A stretch of DNA of 64,000 nt from JAFGJQ01 sp964495075 (GCA_964495075.1 CAZBUJ010000003.1:1-64000); one strand, 5' to 3'. Shown: positions 1-8,641, counted from the stretch's first letter. The notes: a model not told the origin generated them from the sequence alone. Program-made: numbers and translations.

Positions 1-670
1 GCATGTCGGTGGGGAGCATCTCGGCGGACGTAGACGGGTGCCGGAGGACGACCTGTCGCTCCTCCTGTGTCAGGGGGCCGGGATGATCAAAAATGTCCTC
101 CAACACCCACAGGGCGACGTCCATAAAGAGGGCGGCCAGACCGAGCGGTGCGAGGTTGATGGCGGACCGGGTTTGTTGTGCGGTGCCGCGTCGGAGCGAG
201 TTTCGCACGGCGTTGCCCACGACCAGGCTCAGGTAGAACACGTTGGCGGGGTGGTCGGTCAGGTAGCAGCCCTCTTTGCCCGGTCGCATGATCATGGCCG
301 CCGCCTCGGGGTGTTCGTTGAGGTGGTGAGTGATGTAGGCCATCGCCTCGTGGACGCCGCGCAGGTCGAGCCCGCGCAGGGACATCCGGGCCGCGAACTT
401 CTCCCGTGCCGACGTCATGGTCGAAAGCAGCTTCTGGCGCGCGGTGGCGGCCACCTTCCGGTCGCGGGCGACGTCCTGAAAGGAAACGACGTCGTCCAGC
501 ACCGGGTCGAGGATGTAGATGATCAGCCGCGGGTAGTCCTGGCGGAGGGTTTCGATGTCGAGACCGGTCAGCACGCGCCCCGAGGCGAGGAGCACCTTGC
601 GGTCGTAGATGACCGGCTTGGCGAGCCGCATGCCCGGCTCGAGTTCATGAGGTTGCATGTAGACGGGCAT
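1..670 (-). CDS. HD-GYP domain protein, N-terminal part (runs off the window), degenerate HD motif
   Basis: This gene reads leftward from an ATG at 670-668 and stays open for 223 codons to the window edge, so its C-terminus is missing. The N-terminal ~60 residues (HELEPGMRLAKPVIYD, LASGRVLT) resemble the domain that precedes HD-GYP domains in many response-type phosphodiesterases. Residues 140-190 match the start of an HD-GYP domain (H140, NVFYLSLVVGNAV, LAPLGLAALF) and HPSTSAEML follows at 211-219. HD-GYP enzymes normally hydrolyse cyclic di-GMP with a metal-binding HD pair. Here the expected His is Met (M183-D184), so the protein may be inactive or act as a binding protein. The GYP motif itself lies outside the window. 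An alternative start is the ATG at codon 5. Confidence 0.75.
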   Translation of the reverse strand, partial: MPVYMQPHELEPGMRLAKPVIYDRKVLLASGRVLTGLDIETLRQDYPRLIIYILDPVLDDVVSFQDVARDRKVAATARQKLLSTMTSAREKFAARMSLRGLDLRGVHEAMAYITHHLNEHPEAAAMIMRPGKEGCYLTDHPANVFYLSLVVGNAVRNSLRRGTAQQTRSAINLAPLGLAALFMDVALWVLEDIFDHPGPLTQEERQVVLRHPSTSAEMLPTDM

Positions 671-983
671 CGTGAGTGTATCCGCTCGCATCCTTGCGGC
701 GCGCAGCGCACGTGGCCTGCGCACGCCGCCGGCGATGCGGCGCCGCACCAAGTGACTATCGGGAATTAGAGGGGTTTGGATCATTTAGCGCGGGGGGTCC
801 GATAAACGGCCAACTACAGATAACCAAGGAGGCGTCTTGTGCGAGCCGTTTGCCGGCCGGAACGCGCGTCCATGGCCCAGGTGCCGCGGCCGTGTTGTGG
901 CCCGGACCGTCATGCCGTCATCGCCCGACTCACCGGCCATGGCGCGCCAGCGCCCGTCATGGACAGCGGGTGATGGGTGGTCC
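671..983. other. Intergenic stretch upstream of the HD-GYP gene
   Basis: These 313 bases lie between the start of the HD-GYP gene and the stop of surE, both on the minus strand. Open frames exist on the plus strand, but they are Arg/Ala/Pro-rich and show no domain, so I take them as high-GC artefacts. The stretch presumably holds the HD-GYP promoter. I see no clear hairpin with a T tract and no RNA gene. Confidence 0.5.
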
Positions 984-1751
984 TTACTCTCTCACGTCCG
1001 GCCACTTTACCGCCGCGAGGTCCTGGAGCCGCGCTCGGTCCGTCAGATCGACGTGTAGCGGCGTTACGACCACGTAGCCGTCGATCAGGCGGCGCAGGTC
1101 GGTATTTGCGTCGTCACCGTAATCCTTGAAGCTGCCCCGCAGCCAGAACTGCCGGCTGCCCATCGGCCCTTCGTGCTGGGCGTAGTGATCGTCCATGGTC
1201 TGGACGGCCTGTGGCACTACGCGGACCCCCTTGGGTCGATTCGGCTGGATACGCGGGATGTTCACGTTGACAAGTGTCCCGGGTTGGAGTCCGTCCTCGA
1301 CCAGCTTGTCGATCAGGGAGCGAGCGATTTGCGCCGCCCGGGCGAAATTGAGTTCGCCGCCGTGCTCAAGCGACACGGCGACCGACGGGATGCCGAGCAG
1401 TGCCCCTTCCGCGGCGGCGGCGACGGTACCGGAATAGAGGATGTTGATCGAGACGTTAGCCCCGTCGTTGATGCCGGAGACCACGAGGTCGGGTCGCGGG
1501 TCGACCAGCTCGCTGACGGCAAGCTTGACGCAATCGGCCGGGCGTCCCCCGATGGCCCAGCCGTAGAACTCGTTCTGCAAGTGGACCCGCGAAGCGGTCA
1601 GCGGTGCGTTGATGGTGATGGCGTGGGCCGAGGCGGACTGGGCGGAGTCCGGGGCGGCGACGCTCACGTCCCCGAGCGAGGTCAGCTCGCGATACATCGC
1701 GGCGAGCCCCGGGGCGAGGATCCCATCGTCGTTGGTCAGCAGGATATGCAT
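984..1751 (-). CDS. surE: 5'/3'-nucleotidase SurE
   Basis: SurE is a metal-dependent nucleoside monophosphate phosphatase of the cytoplasm, linked to stationary-phase survival. The 255-aa product has the usual family length and begins MHILLTNDDGILAPGL, with the metal-binding Asp pair at residues 8-9. The conserved VSGINDGAN segment and the downstream glycine/alanine-rich EGALLGIPSVAVS segment are both present. It is divergent from nnrE, with 78 bases between the two start codons, so the promoters of both genes must share that gap. Identification is firm from motif content and length. Confidence 0.96.
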   Translation of the reverse strand: MHILLTNDDGILAPGLAAMYRELTSLGDVSVAAPDSAQSASAHAITINAPLTASRVHLQNEFYGWAIGGRPADCVKLAVSELVDPRPDLVVSGINDGANVSINILYSGTVAAAAEGALLGIPSVAVSLEHGGELNFARAAQIARSLIDKLVEDGLQPGTLVNVNIPRIQPNRPKGVRVVPQAVQTMDDHYAQHEGPMGSRQFWLRGSFKDYGDDANTDLRRLIDGYVVVTPLHVDLTDRARLQDLAAVKWPDVRE

Positions 1752-1829
1752 GCCGCGATTCTAGATCGAGCGGATGGGGTGTCAACGCGGGCGCTACCGC
1801 CACGCCCCCTCGCGCGCTAGAATAGGGCG

Positions 1830-2516
1830 ATGAGCCTGCCCACACTGACACGCGACCAGGTCCGGCGGGTCGACGCCGTGGCGATCCACGAGCTGGGAAT
1901 CCCGGGCATCGTGCTGATGGAGAACGCCGGCCGCAACGCGGCGGACCGGATCGACGAAATCCGCGCCGCCCGCGGGGGCGACCGGGTCGTCGTGGTCTGC
2001 GGTCCGGGAAACAACGGCGGCGACGGATTCGTCATCACCCGGCACCTGTTGAATCGCGGCGTGGAGACGCGGGTGTACCTCGCCGGCGAGGCCGCCCGAC
2101 TCACGCCGGATGCCGGGACGAACCATCGCATCCTCAAGGCGATGGGTGTGGCGATCGCGGCGGCGGGCGCGGCCCCGTCGATCCGGGAGCTGCTGCAAGC
2201 GATTCGGCCGTCCGACGTGGTGGTTGACGCGCTGCTTGGCACGGGGTTTCACGGCGCGGTGCGTGAGCCGTTGGCCAGCTTGATCAACGGGCTGAACGCG
2301 GTGTCCAAAACGGCGTTGGTGGCGGTGGACGTTCCGTCGGGGCTGGACTGCGATACCGGCCAGCCGTGCAACGCGACGATTCGGGCCACGCAGACGGTGA
2401 CGTTCGTGGCGAACAAAGTGGGCTTCAGGCAGCCCGGGGCCGCCGCGTACACGGGCGACGTGACGGTGGCGGATATCGGCGCGCCGCCGTCGCTGGTGGC
2501 CCGTCTGTCGGGATGA
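1830..2516 (+). CDS. nnrE: NAD(P)H-hydrate epimerase (YjeF N-terminal domain only)
   Basis: The 228-aa product matches the YjeF N-terminal (NnrE) family, which epimerises damaged R-NAD(P)H hydrate so that the dehydratase can repair it. Visible motifs are MENAGRNAADRI near residue 30, the nucleotide-binding GPGNNGGDGF near residue 62, DALLGTGF and VDVPSGLD. The NnrD dehydratase domain that is often fused at the C-terminus is absent, and no separate nnrD is seen in the window. The ATG follows directly on the divergent surE promoter region. The next gene starts only 10 bases after the stop, so the two are probably cotranscribed. Confidence 0.93.
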   Translation: MSLPTLTRDQVRRVDAVAIHELGIPGIVLMENAGRNAADRIDEIRAARGGDRVVVVCGPGNNGGDGFVITRHLLNRGVETRVYLAGEAARLTPDAGTNHRILKAMGVAIAAAGAAPSIRELLQAIRPSDVVVDALLGTGFHGAVREPLASLINGLNAVSKTALVAVDVPSGLDCDTGQPCNATIRATQTVTFVANKVGFRQPGAAAYTGDVTVADIGAPPSLVARLSG

Positions 2517-2526
2517 CCGGAGCCGA

Positions 2527-3723
2527 GTGTCACGCATGATGCAGCGGAGATGGACAACGGGGGATCGCCGGTCGCCGCACGGCGCAGGGTGGGCGGTCGC
2601 GTGGCGATGGGCGTGCCTTGCCATGCTGTCCATCGCGTCGGCGGTCGGCGCGGCAGCCGGCGACGAGGAGCCGCCCATCCCGATCGACACGGCGGCCGAG
2701 GCGGAATTGCTGGCCGTGGTCGGCGACGGGTTTGCCATCCGGCGAACGCCGCACTTCGTGATCGTACACAATACCTCGGACGAAGTACTGGACGACTTCC
2801 TCCGCCGCGCGGAACGCACGTACCAGGCGATTCACCGGTTCTGCAAGGCGGGCGAGATCCCGGTCACCACGCCGGAGTCGCGGCTGGCCGTGTTCTTCTT
2901 CGAGACGCCGGAAGAGTTCGTTCAGTACGGCGAGTCGATCGGGTTCAGCAACCCGGCGGCGAACGGCGTGTTCTCGATCTATTTGAACCGGTCCGCGTTC
3001 TACAACACGCTCAAGTCGCCGCGGGTGGAGCACCTGTCGACGGTCATCGACGACCTGTCGACCCAGTTGTCCGATCGGCGGCGGCTGTCCCGGGGTCAGC
3101 GGAGGTCAATCAGCCAGCGGCTGCACACGGCGCGGAACCAGCGGGATCGGTACGTGACGCACGTGAACCAACTGGTCGTCCAGCACGAAGTCACGCACCA
3201 GACGTTTTACAACATCGGGGTGCACACGGTCGGGGCCCAGAACCCGACCTGGCTGGTCGAAGGGCTGGCATGCCTGTTCGAGACGCCGCCGACTTCCACC
3301 GGGTCCGGGTTCGGAACGATCAACCAGATGCGTTTGCGTGACTTTCGGTCGTGCCTGACCGCCGGGTCCGAAGGCGACCGTCCGCAGGCGGCCAACCTGA
3401 GATACGCCTACCTGGAGGGACGTTTCGTGCCGCTGCGCGAGTTGACGGGGGAGCACGATCGCCTCGCCCGGGGTGACCGGAACATCGTGTATCATTACGC
3501 GCAATCCTGGGCGCTCGTGCATTACCTCCAGCGACGCTATCAAAAGGCGTTCGCCGCGTATATTCACGCCCTCGCCCAGCGCAAGCCGGGCGTGACGTAC
3601 ACGCGGGAGCAAGAGATCGACGCCTTTGAGGCGGCGTTCGGGCCGATCGACGAGATGTTTGAACGCCGGTGGGTGGAGTACATTCTGGAGCTTCCGTACC
3701 GGCCGGGGAGGATAGGAGGATGA
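2527..3723 (+). CDS. DUF1570-type secreted protein with HExxH metallopeptidase-like motif
   Basis: The 398-aa product begins with a basic, then hydrophobic segment ending around VGAAAG (residues ~20-45), a likely export signal. The body contains VQHEVTHQTFYN, an HExxH zinc-peptidase-like motif, followed about 15 residues later by NPTWLVEGLACLFE, where a conserved Glu (WLVEG) could be the third ligand as in gluzincins. This arrangement fits DUF1570, a family common in planctomycetes whose substrate is unknown to me. The gene follows nnrE at a 10-base gap. It ends immediately before a heptanucleotide repeat array. Peptidase activity is inferred from the motif only. Confidence 0.8.
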   Translation: MSRMMQRRWTTGDRRSPHGAGWAVAWRWACLAMLSIASAVGAAAGDEEPPIPIDTAAEAELLAVVGDGFAIRRTPHFVIVHNTSDEVLDDFLRRAERTYQAIHRFCKAGEIPVTTPESRLAVFFFETPEEFVQYGESIGFSNPAANGVFSIYLNRSAFYNTLKSPRVEHLSTVIDDLSTQLSDRRRLSRGQRRSISQRLHTARNQRDRYVTHVNQLVVQHEVTHQTFYNIGVHTVGAQNPTWLVEGLACLFETPPTSTGSGFGTINQMRLRDFRSCLTAGSEGDRPQAANLRYAYLEGRFVPLRELTGEHDRLARGDRNIVYHYAQSWALVHYLQRRYQKAFAAYIHALAQRKPGVTYTREQEIDAFEAAFGPIDEMFERRWVEYILELPYRPGRIGG

Positions 3724-3730
3724 GTTCCGA

Positions 3731-3758
3731 ATTACTAATTACCAATTACTAATTACTA
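3731..3758. repeat. Heptanucleotide tandem array (four ATTACTA-type units)
   Basis: Four units in phase read ATTACTA, ATTACCA, ATTACTA, ATTACTA, starting eight bases after the DUF1570 stop codon. Part of the array (3737-3757) is the left arm of a 21-bp perfect inverted repeat whose right arm is at 4062-4082. Confidence 0.9.
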
Positions 3759-4082
3759 ATGAGGCGACTTTGGCGACAGGTTTGCTGGCGGCAGAGGGCG
3801 TGTCGGCCGATCACGCTCGGGCGGCCGCGTGGTGCGACTCGTCACAGCACCACCACGCGATGTGCTGTCCACCGTGAGCGGCGATACCAGTACGGTGCAA
3901 GCCACGCCAGTAGCCATTCCACCGCGTCGCCTCATTAGAATCTTACTCCGCAACATGAGCGCGGTTTGCGCGCATCTTTTTACGGCGTACACACAAGTGC
4001 TGTTGACATAAGCTGTTCCAGACGCGCGGTTTCGACTTTGGTTGCGGCCGAAGGCCGCCTTAGTAATTAGTAATTGGTAATT
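3737..4082. repeat. 346-bp intergenic block bounded by a 21-bp inverted repeat
   Basis: The outer arms (3737-3757 and 4062-4082) are perfect reverse complements made of heptad units. Inside the left part a second pair of 13-bp arms, CTAATGAGGCGAC at 3756-3768 and GTCGCCTCATTAG at 3926-3938, encloses about 157 bases. The 125-bp repeat element directly follows at 3939-4063. No protein-coding frame of convincing composition is present, so the block looks like nested, MITE-like non-autonomous insertions between the DUF1570 gene and trkA. It is clearly more AT-rich at the arms than the surrounding genes. Whether the outer arms are terminal repeats of one element or two independent heptad arrays cannot be told from one copy. 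Confidence 0.65.
3939..4063 (+). mobile_element. 125-bp repeat element, copy A
   Basis: This segment is similar along its whole length to 33941-34067. Shared blocks include GCGCGGTTTG, ACACAAGT, CAGACGCG and CTTTGGTTGCGGCCGAAGG. It ends in the perfect stem-loop GCGGCC-GAA-GGCCGC (4044-4058) and CCTTAG. TTAG occurs immediately on its left (3935-3938) and forms its last four bases (4060-4063), compatible with a 4-bp target duplication. It encodes no protein. Its boundaries were set by comparison with copy B, for which an empty site exists in this window. Confidence 0.7.
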
Positions 4083-4095
4083 GGCAATTCCGATT
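4061..4095. repeat. Heptanucleotide tandem array upstream of trkA
   Basis: In-phase units read TAGTAAT, TAGTAAT, TGGTAAT, TGGCAAT, TCCGATT, decaying in the last unit. It is the inverse-orientation partner of the array at 3731-3758. A 7-bp perfect stem, CCGATTG / CAATCGG, follows at 4090-4110. Confidence 0.85.
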
Positions 4096-4162
4096 GCTCG
4101 CTGCAATCGGGCTGGTATGATCGGTTTTCCGGTCGTCGGTAGGATCGAGTGGAAGGGCTTCT

Positions 4163-5500
4163 GTGAACGTCATCATCGCGGGTGCGGGCCAGGTCGGGCG
4201 CTATGCGGCCGAAGTGCTGGGCGGTACCGGGCACAACGTCACGGTCATCGATCTCCAGCCCAGCGTCTTGCAGGCGCTGGAGGATACGGCGGACATCCGC
4301 ACGCTCACGGGCAACGCAGCCCACGCCGACGTAATCCGCAACGCGGGTGGCGAAGACTGCGACCTGTTCGTGGCCGCCACGAACCTCGATGAGTTGAACC
4401 TGCTGAGCGCGGCGGTGGCGAAAGGGGTCGGAGCCCGGAAGTGCCTGGCCCGCGTGCACCACAGCGCGTACTTCGAGCAGAAAGGTCTGGACTACGCGGC
4501 CCATCTCGGCATCGAGCAACTGATCTGCCCGGAATACGTGACGGCGATGGCGATTGCCCGGATGCTGCGCAATCCCGGCGCGATGGCGGTCGAGGACTTT
4601 GCCCGCGGCCGCGTGGAGCTTCAGCGATTCGTGGTGGAGGCGTCCGCTCCGGCGACGGGCGTCCGGCTGGCGGAACTCAAGTTGCCGCGTGGTGTTCGGC
4701 TGGCGGTGATCGAGCGTGGCGAGCACGCGTTCCTCCCGGATGCGGACTCACGACCAACGGAGGGCGACATCGTCCACCTGATCGGCGAAACGAGCGTGAT
4801 CGAGCAGGCGCGTCGCTTGTTCTACACGGGCAAGACGAAGCGCAAGCATGTCGTCATCATGGGAGGTCCGGCGATCGCCGTGTGGTTGTGCCGGGCGTTG
4901 AAGGGACGCCACTTCTCGGTTCGCTTGTTCGAAACCGACCCGGCGCGAGCCGAGGAACTCGCCCAGAAGCTCGATCACGTGACGGTGATCCAGGCGGACC
5001 CGACGGACCCGGCCCAGTTCGAAGAGGAGCATATCGGATCCGCCGACGCCTTCGTCGCCCTCACCCGGGACGACGAGCACAACATCCTCGGCGCCGCGCA
5101 GGCGAAGACGTGGGGGACGGCCCATTGCATCGCGGTGGTCGAGCGGTCGACGTACATGCACTTGCTGCAGCACGTCGGGATCGACCATGCGTTCAGCCCA
5201 CGGCAGGTCGCGGCCAGAGAGATCCAGAGTCTGATCGAAACGCGTCCGGTACGGTGCCTGGCGAGCCTCGCCGAGGGCGCGGCCGACGTGTACGAGGTTC
5301 GTCCGTCCGCGAACGGGCCGGCCACCGATAAGGCCTTGAAGAACGTCAAGATGCCGGCCCATTCGATCATCGCCGCCATCCAGCGCGAGGACGGCGTCAT
5401 GGTGCCCGGTGCCAACGACACCATCCGGGTGGGCGACACGCTCATCGCGATCGGTCCCCACGGTACCGAGAAGGAATTCCGCAGACTCTTCGCGGGGTAG
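4163..5500 (+). CDS. trkA: Trk system potassium uptake protein TrkA
   Basis: TrkA is the cytoplasmic NAD(H)-binding regulatory subunit that gates the TrkH channel. The 445-aa length fits the classic two-unit form (RCK-N, RCK-C, twice). The first Rossmann motif is IIAGAGQVGRYAAEVL at residues 3-18, followed by the acidic VTVIDLQ. The second Rossmann unit starts at VVIMGGPAIAVWL near residue 231, where the glycine pattern is looser than the usual GGGxxG, so the second site may bind nucleotide differently. The GTG start at 4163 is preceded by GGAAGGG. trkH starts 10 bases after the stop, so the pair forms an operon. Confidence 0.95.
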   Translation: MNVIIAGAGQVGRYAAEVLGGTGHNVTVIDLQPSVLQALEDTADIRTLTGNAAHADVIRNAGGEDCDLFVAATNLDELNLLSAAVAKGVGARKCLARVHHSAYFEQKGLDYAAHLGIEQLICPEYVTAMAIARMLRNPGAMAVEDFARGRVELQRFVVEASAPATGVRLAELKLPRGVRLAVIERGEHAFLPDADSRPTEGDIVHLIGETSVIEQARRLFYTGKTKRKHVVIMGGPAIAVWLCRALKGRHFSVRLFETDPARAEELAQKLDHVTVIQADPTDPAQFEEEHIGSADAFVALTRDDEHNILGAAQAKTWGTAHCIAVVERSTYMHLLQHVGIDHAFSPRQVAAREIQSLIETRPVRCLASLAEGAADVYEVRPSANGPATDKALKNVKMPAHSIIAAIQREDGVMVPGANDTIRVGDTLIAIGPHGTEKEFRRLFAG

Positions 5501-5510
5501 CCAGCGGCTC

Positions 5511-7052
5511 GTGAACATACGCTACGTGGGCTCCAATCTCGGGTTGTTGATCCTGGTGCTCAGCGGCGCGATCGCCGCCGTCGGCACCGGCTCGGGGATC
5601 GCGCATTACGCAGGCGTAGCCGGCGAGGCGGTGGCGTGCCGTGCCCTGCTGGGTGCGGCGGCGATCGGCTTCCTCGCCGGGTTGGCCATGTGGTGGTCGG
5701 GGCGCGGCTCGGGGGGGCAGCTCGGCCGTCGCGAGGCGATGCTGCTGGTGGCATCGAGCTGGTTGATCGGGGCGGCGTTCGCGGCGGCTCCGTTCCGCGC
5801 ATGGACCTTGCTGGAGCCGCATCCCGAGAATCACGATCCGGCGTTTCAGTCGTTCGCGAACTGCTACTTCGAGGCAATGAGCGGGTTGACCACGACGGGG
5901 GCAACGGTGCTCGTCGACATCCCCTCCGTGCCGTCCAGTCTTCTCTTGTGGCGGGCCCTGACGCACTGGCTGGGTGGTCTCGGCATCATCGTGCTGTTCG
6001 TGGCCGTCCTGCCCACGCTGGGGGTCGGCGGCAAGCGGGTGTTCCGGATCGAGTCGCCGGGTCCGACCCCCGAAGGTGTGCGACCCAAGATCCAGGAGAC
6101 GGCCCGCGTGCTGTGGATGATTTACGTGGGCTTGTCGGCAGCCGAGATTCTCGCGTTGAGGGTCCTGGGGCTCAGCTGGTTCGAATCGGTCTGCCATACG
6201 TTCGCGACGCTGGCCACGGGCGGATTCAGCACGCGCAACGGAAGCATCGGCGAGTTGGACACACCGGCGATCGACGCGGTGATCATCGTGTTCATGCTGC
6301 TGGCCGGCGTGAACTTCGGCATCTACTACCAGTTGATCCGCAAGCGGTGGCGGGCGGCGGTCGGGGATCCGGAGTTGCGCACGTATCTTCTCGTACTGGC
6401 AGCGGGGTCGATGATCGTCCTGATCGACATCCTGGATCATCCGGTCGTGACCACGGTCGGTAAGGAACCGATCACGTCGTTCGGCTCCGCGTTGCGGTAC
6501 GCGGTGTTTCAAACGGTGTCGATCCAGACGACAACCGGATTCTGCACGGCCGACTTCAACCAGTGGCCGGCGTTGTCCCGGACCGTCCTGGTTCTGCTGA
6601 TGTTCGTGGGCGCGTCGGCCGGTTCGACGGGCGGCGGCGTGAAGATCGTCCGCTGCCTGATCACGGTGAAGGTGTTGTGGGCCGAGGTGGAGCGGGTGTT
6701 CCGGCCGAACGTGGTTCGGGTCGTCAAGATCGGGAGCATGCCGGTGGACTCGGACCTGCGGTTGGCGACGTTGGCGTACGTGGTGCTCATCGGCGGCGTC
6801 TTCGTGAGCGGCGCGATGGGGATCCATCTGCTCGAGCACGGCAACAACTGCGACATAACGACGGCATTCACGGCGGCGGCGGCCACATTGAACAACATCG
6901 GGCCGGGCCTGGGGCTTGTGGGGGCGGTGGAGACGTACGCGTGGTTCAGCATTCCGAGCAAGCTCCTGATGAGTCTCCTGATGGCGCTGGGGCGTTTGGA
7001 GATCTATGCCATCGCCGTTCTGTTCGTCCCGCGGTTCTGGCTGCGCGAATAG
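5511..7052 (+). CDS. trkH: TrkH family potassium uptake membrane subunit
   Basis: The 513-aa product is a polytopic membrane protein of the TrkH/KtrB family that moves K+ across the inner membrane with TrkA. The family's repeated P-loop/selectivity-filter segments are visible as TTTGATVL, FATLATGGFSTRNG, QTTTGFCTADF and the last, less regular repeat ending NNIGPGLG. I chose the GTG at 5511 (VNIRYVGSNLGLL) rather than an upstream in-frame ATG inside trkA, because the transmembrane protein proper begins there. It is directly downstream of trkA in the same operon. Confidence 0.94.
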   Translation: MNIRYVGSNLGLLILVLSGAIAAVGTGSGIAHYAGVAGEAVACRALLGAAAIGFLAGLAMWWSGRGSGGQLGRREAMLLVASSWLIGAAFAAAPFRAWTLLEPHPENHDPAFQSFANCYFEAMSGLTTTGATVLVDIPSVPSSLLLWRALTHWLGGLGIIVLFVAVLPTLGVGGKRVFRIESPGPTPEGVRPKIQETARVLWMIYVGLSAAEILALRVLGLSWFESVCHTFATLATGGFSTRNGSIGELDTPAIDAVIIVFMLLAGVNFGIYYQLIRKRWRAAVGDPELRTYLLVLAAGSMIVLIDILDHPVVTTVGKEPITSFGSALRYAVFQTVSIQTTTGFCTADFNQWPALSRTVLVLLMFVGASAGSTGGGVKIVRCLITVKVLWAEVERVFRPNVVRVVKIGSMPVDSDLRLATLAYVVLIGGVFVSGAMGIHLLEHGNNCDITTAFTAAAATLNNIGPGLGLVGAVETYAWFSIPSKLLMSLLMALGRLEIYAIAVLFVPRFWLRE

Positions 7053-7161
7053 GCGCGCGGCGAGGCCGGGGCCGGCGGTTGCCTTTTCCCCCCGTTTCCC
7101 CCAGAATACGGCTCTACCGGCCGGGCCGGTCGGCACCATCCCCAGTGGAAAGGACGGGAGC

Positions 7162-7941
7162 ATGGCTCTATTGACGGATCGTAAGGGTCTGGTTTTCGGC
7201 GTTGCCAACGAGCGGAGCATCGCGTGGCACGTGGCGAAGCACGTGATGGACGCCGGTGCGACGTGCGGGTTCGCGCATCTTCCGGGCGAGAAGATGGAGC
7301 GCCGCGTTCGCAAGACGCTGGAGGCCAACGATGTTCGCGATGCGTGGATGGCCCCGTGCGACGCGGCGGAGGACGAGGACCTGGACCGCGTCTTCGATCA
7401 GGCCGGCCACCACTTCGGGACGTTGGACTTCGTCATTCACTCGATCGCGTTCGCCGACCGGGAGTATCTCCGGGTCGGCAATTTCATCGACACGCCGCGC
7501 AGCGTATTCACGCAAGCGTGTGATATCTCCGCGTACACCCTGCTGGCGATGGGCGCGCGGGCCAAGGCGATCATGCCGAACGGCGGGTCGATCGTGGCGA
7601 TGAGTTACTACGGTTCGGAGAAGGTCATCCCGGGCTACAACGTGATGGGTGTTGCCAAGGCGGCGCTGGAGGCGACGGCCCGCTACCTGGCATTCGACCT
7701 CGGCGAGCACCGGATCCGGGTGAACACGTTGAGTCCGGGGCCGATCCGCACGTTGTCGGCCATGGCGGTGGGCGGAATCGACGAGATGTTCGAGTGGGTC
7801 GAGAAAAAGGCACCCCTGCGTCGCAACATCGAGGCCGACGAGGTGGGCAAGGCGGCGGTCTACCTGGTGAGCGATCTGTCGAGCGGGGTGACCGGCGAGA
7901 ACATCTACGTGGATGGCGGGTTCAACGTGGTCGGCGTGTAG
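7162..7941 (+). CDS. fabI: Enoyl-[acyl-carrier-protein] reductase FabI
   Basis: FabI reduces trans-2-enoyl-ACP with NAD(P)H in the last step of the fatty-acid elongation cycle. The 259-aa product has the family length. Visible motifs are the cofactor loop GVANERSIAW (13-22), HSIAF near residue 93, and the catalytic Tyr-x6-Lys pair Y159/K166 in GYNVMGVAK. A second conserved Tyr lies at 149/150. The ATG at 7162 is preceded by GGAAAGGACGGG, a good ribosome site. It lies 109 bases downstream of trkH on the same strand and is likely to have its own promoter. Confidence 0.96.
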   Translation: MALLTDRKGLVFGVANERSIAWHVAKHVMDAGATCGFAHLPGEKMERRVRKTLEANDVRDAWMAPCDAAEDEDLDRVFDQAGHHFGTLDFVIHSIAFADREYLRVGNFIDTPRSVFTQACDISAYTLLAMGARAKAIMPNGGSIVAMSYYGSEKVIPGYNVMGVAKAALEATARYLAFDLGEHRIRVNTLSPGPIRTLSAMAVGGIDEMFEWVEKKAPLRRNIEADEVGKAAVYLVSDLSSGVTGENIYVDGGFNVVGV

Positions 7942-7953
7942 CGAGATCGTCCG

Positions 7954-7990
7954 GTAGCGTGGTCGACCGGCTGCGCCGTCAACCCGCTAC
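7954..7990 (+). terminator. Stem-loop after fabI, possible terminator
   Basis: GTAGCG-T-GGT at 7954-7963 can pair with ACC-CGCTAC at 7982-7990 to give a nine-pair stem with one bulge. It starts 12 bases after the fabI stop. No T tract follows, so termination is only a guess. Confidence 0.3.
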
Positions 7991-8110
7991 GTGGTCAGTG
8001 GCGCGGAGGCCCCGTCAGCGGCCCATTCCTCTCCCTTTGCCTCCCCCCTGCTTGCGACTACCATATCGAGGTCGGCGGCGGTGCCGCGCGGCACGATGGG
8101 AGGATCCGGC

Positions 8111-8614
8111 ATGGGCGAAGGAAGGGGCCAACGGCGGCCTTACGCGGAGATGGCGTCCCGCGTGCGAGACCTGGCGTTAGGAACGGCGTCGTGCGAGGAC
8201 GCGATGACGGCGGTGACCGACGTCCTGTGGGACGGGCTGCGCGAGCACGACGTGTCGTGGGTCGGGTTCTACACGGCCGCGGCGGACGGCGCGTCGCTCG
8301 ATCTCGGGCCGCACCGCGACCGGCCGGCCTGCACCCCCATCGGGCTCAACGGGGTGTGCGGACAGGCGTACACGGCTCGGGCGCCGATGGTGGTCGAGGA
8401 CGTACGCGGTCTGGGCGGGGCGTATATCGCGTGCGACCCCCGCGACCGGTCGGAGGTGGTGGTGCCGGTGTACGACGCCGACGGCCTGATCTGGGGCGTG
8501 CTCGACCTCGACAGTTTTAAGCAGGGGTCGTTCGGTGATCGCGACGTCGAGGGGCTGACCGAGGTGCTCTCGGCGGCCTTTGGCGACTCGGCGGTGCGTC
8601 GTTCCGGCGGATGA
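8111..8614 (+). CDS. msrC: Free methionine-(R)-sulfoxide reductase (GAF-domain fRMsr)
   Basis: The 167-aa product is a single GAF domain of the fRMsr type, which reduces free methionine-(R)-sulfoxide in the cytoplasm. The three cysteines of the family's catalytic/resolving set are all present at C74 (RPAC), C83 (GVCGQAYT) and C108 (YIACDPRDRSEVVVP). The typical LDLGP and GVLDLDS segments flank them. The start at 8111 is chosen because GGAGG lies seven bases upstream; a longer in-frame reading begins at 7991 without such a site. The RND gene follows 27 bases later on the same strand. Confidence 0.9.
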   Translation: MGEGRGQRRPYAEMASRVRDLALGTASCEDAMTAVTDVLWDGLREHDVSWVGFYTAAADGASLDLGPHRDRPACTPIGLNGVCGQAYTARAPMVVEDVRGLGGAYIACDPRDRSEVVVPVYDADGLIWGVLDLDSFKQGSFGDRDVEGLTEVLSAAFGDSAVRRSGG

Positions 8615-8641
8615 TGCCGCGGCCGGTTGAGGGATAGTCGG

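Noticed and set aside
3731..4095. The heptad arrays could be taken for a small CRISPR or an origin with iterons.
   Set aside because: Units are seven bases without spacers, and no dnaA gene, DnaA-box cluster, rep gene or cas gene is near.
4748..5518. Long open frames antisense to trkA and to many other genes (for example 5442-7328, 12653-13462, 19790-22726).
   Set aside because: They are opposite well-supported genes, rich in Arg, Pro, Gly and Ala, and show no domain or ribosome site. Long open antisense frames are expected in DNA with such high third-position GC.
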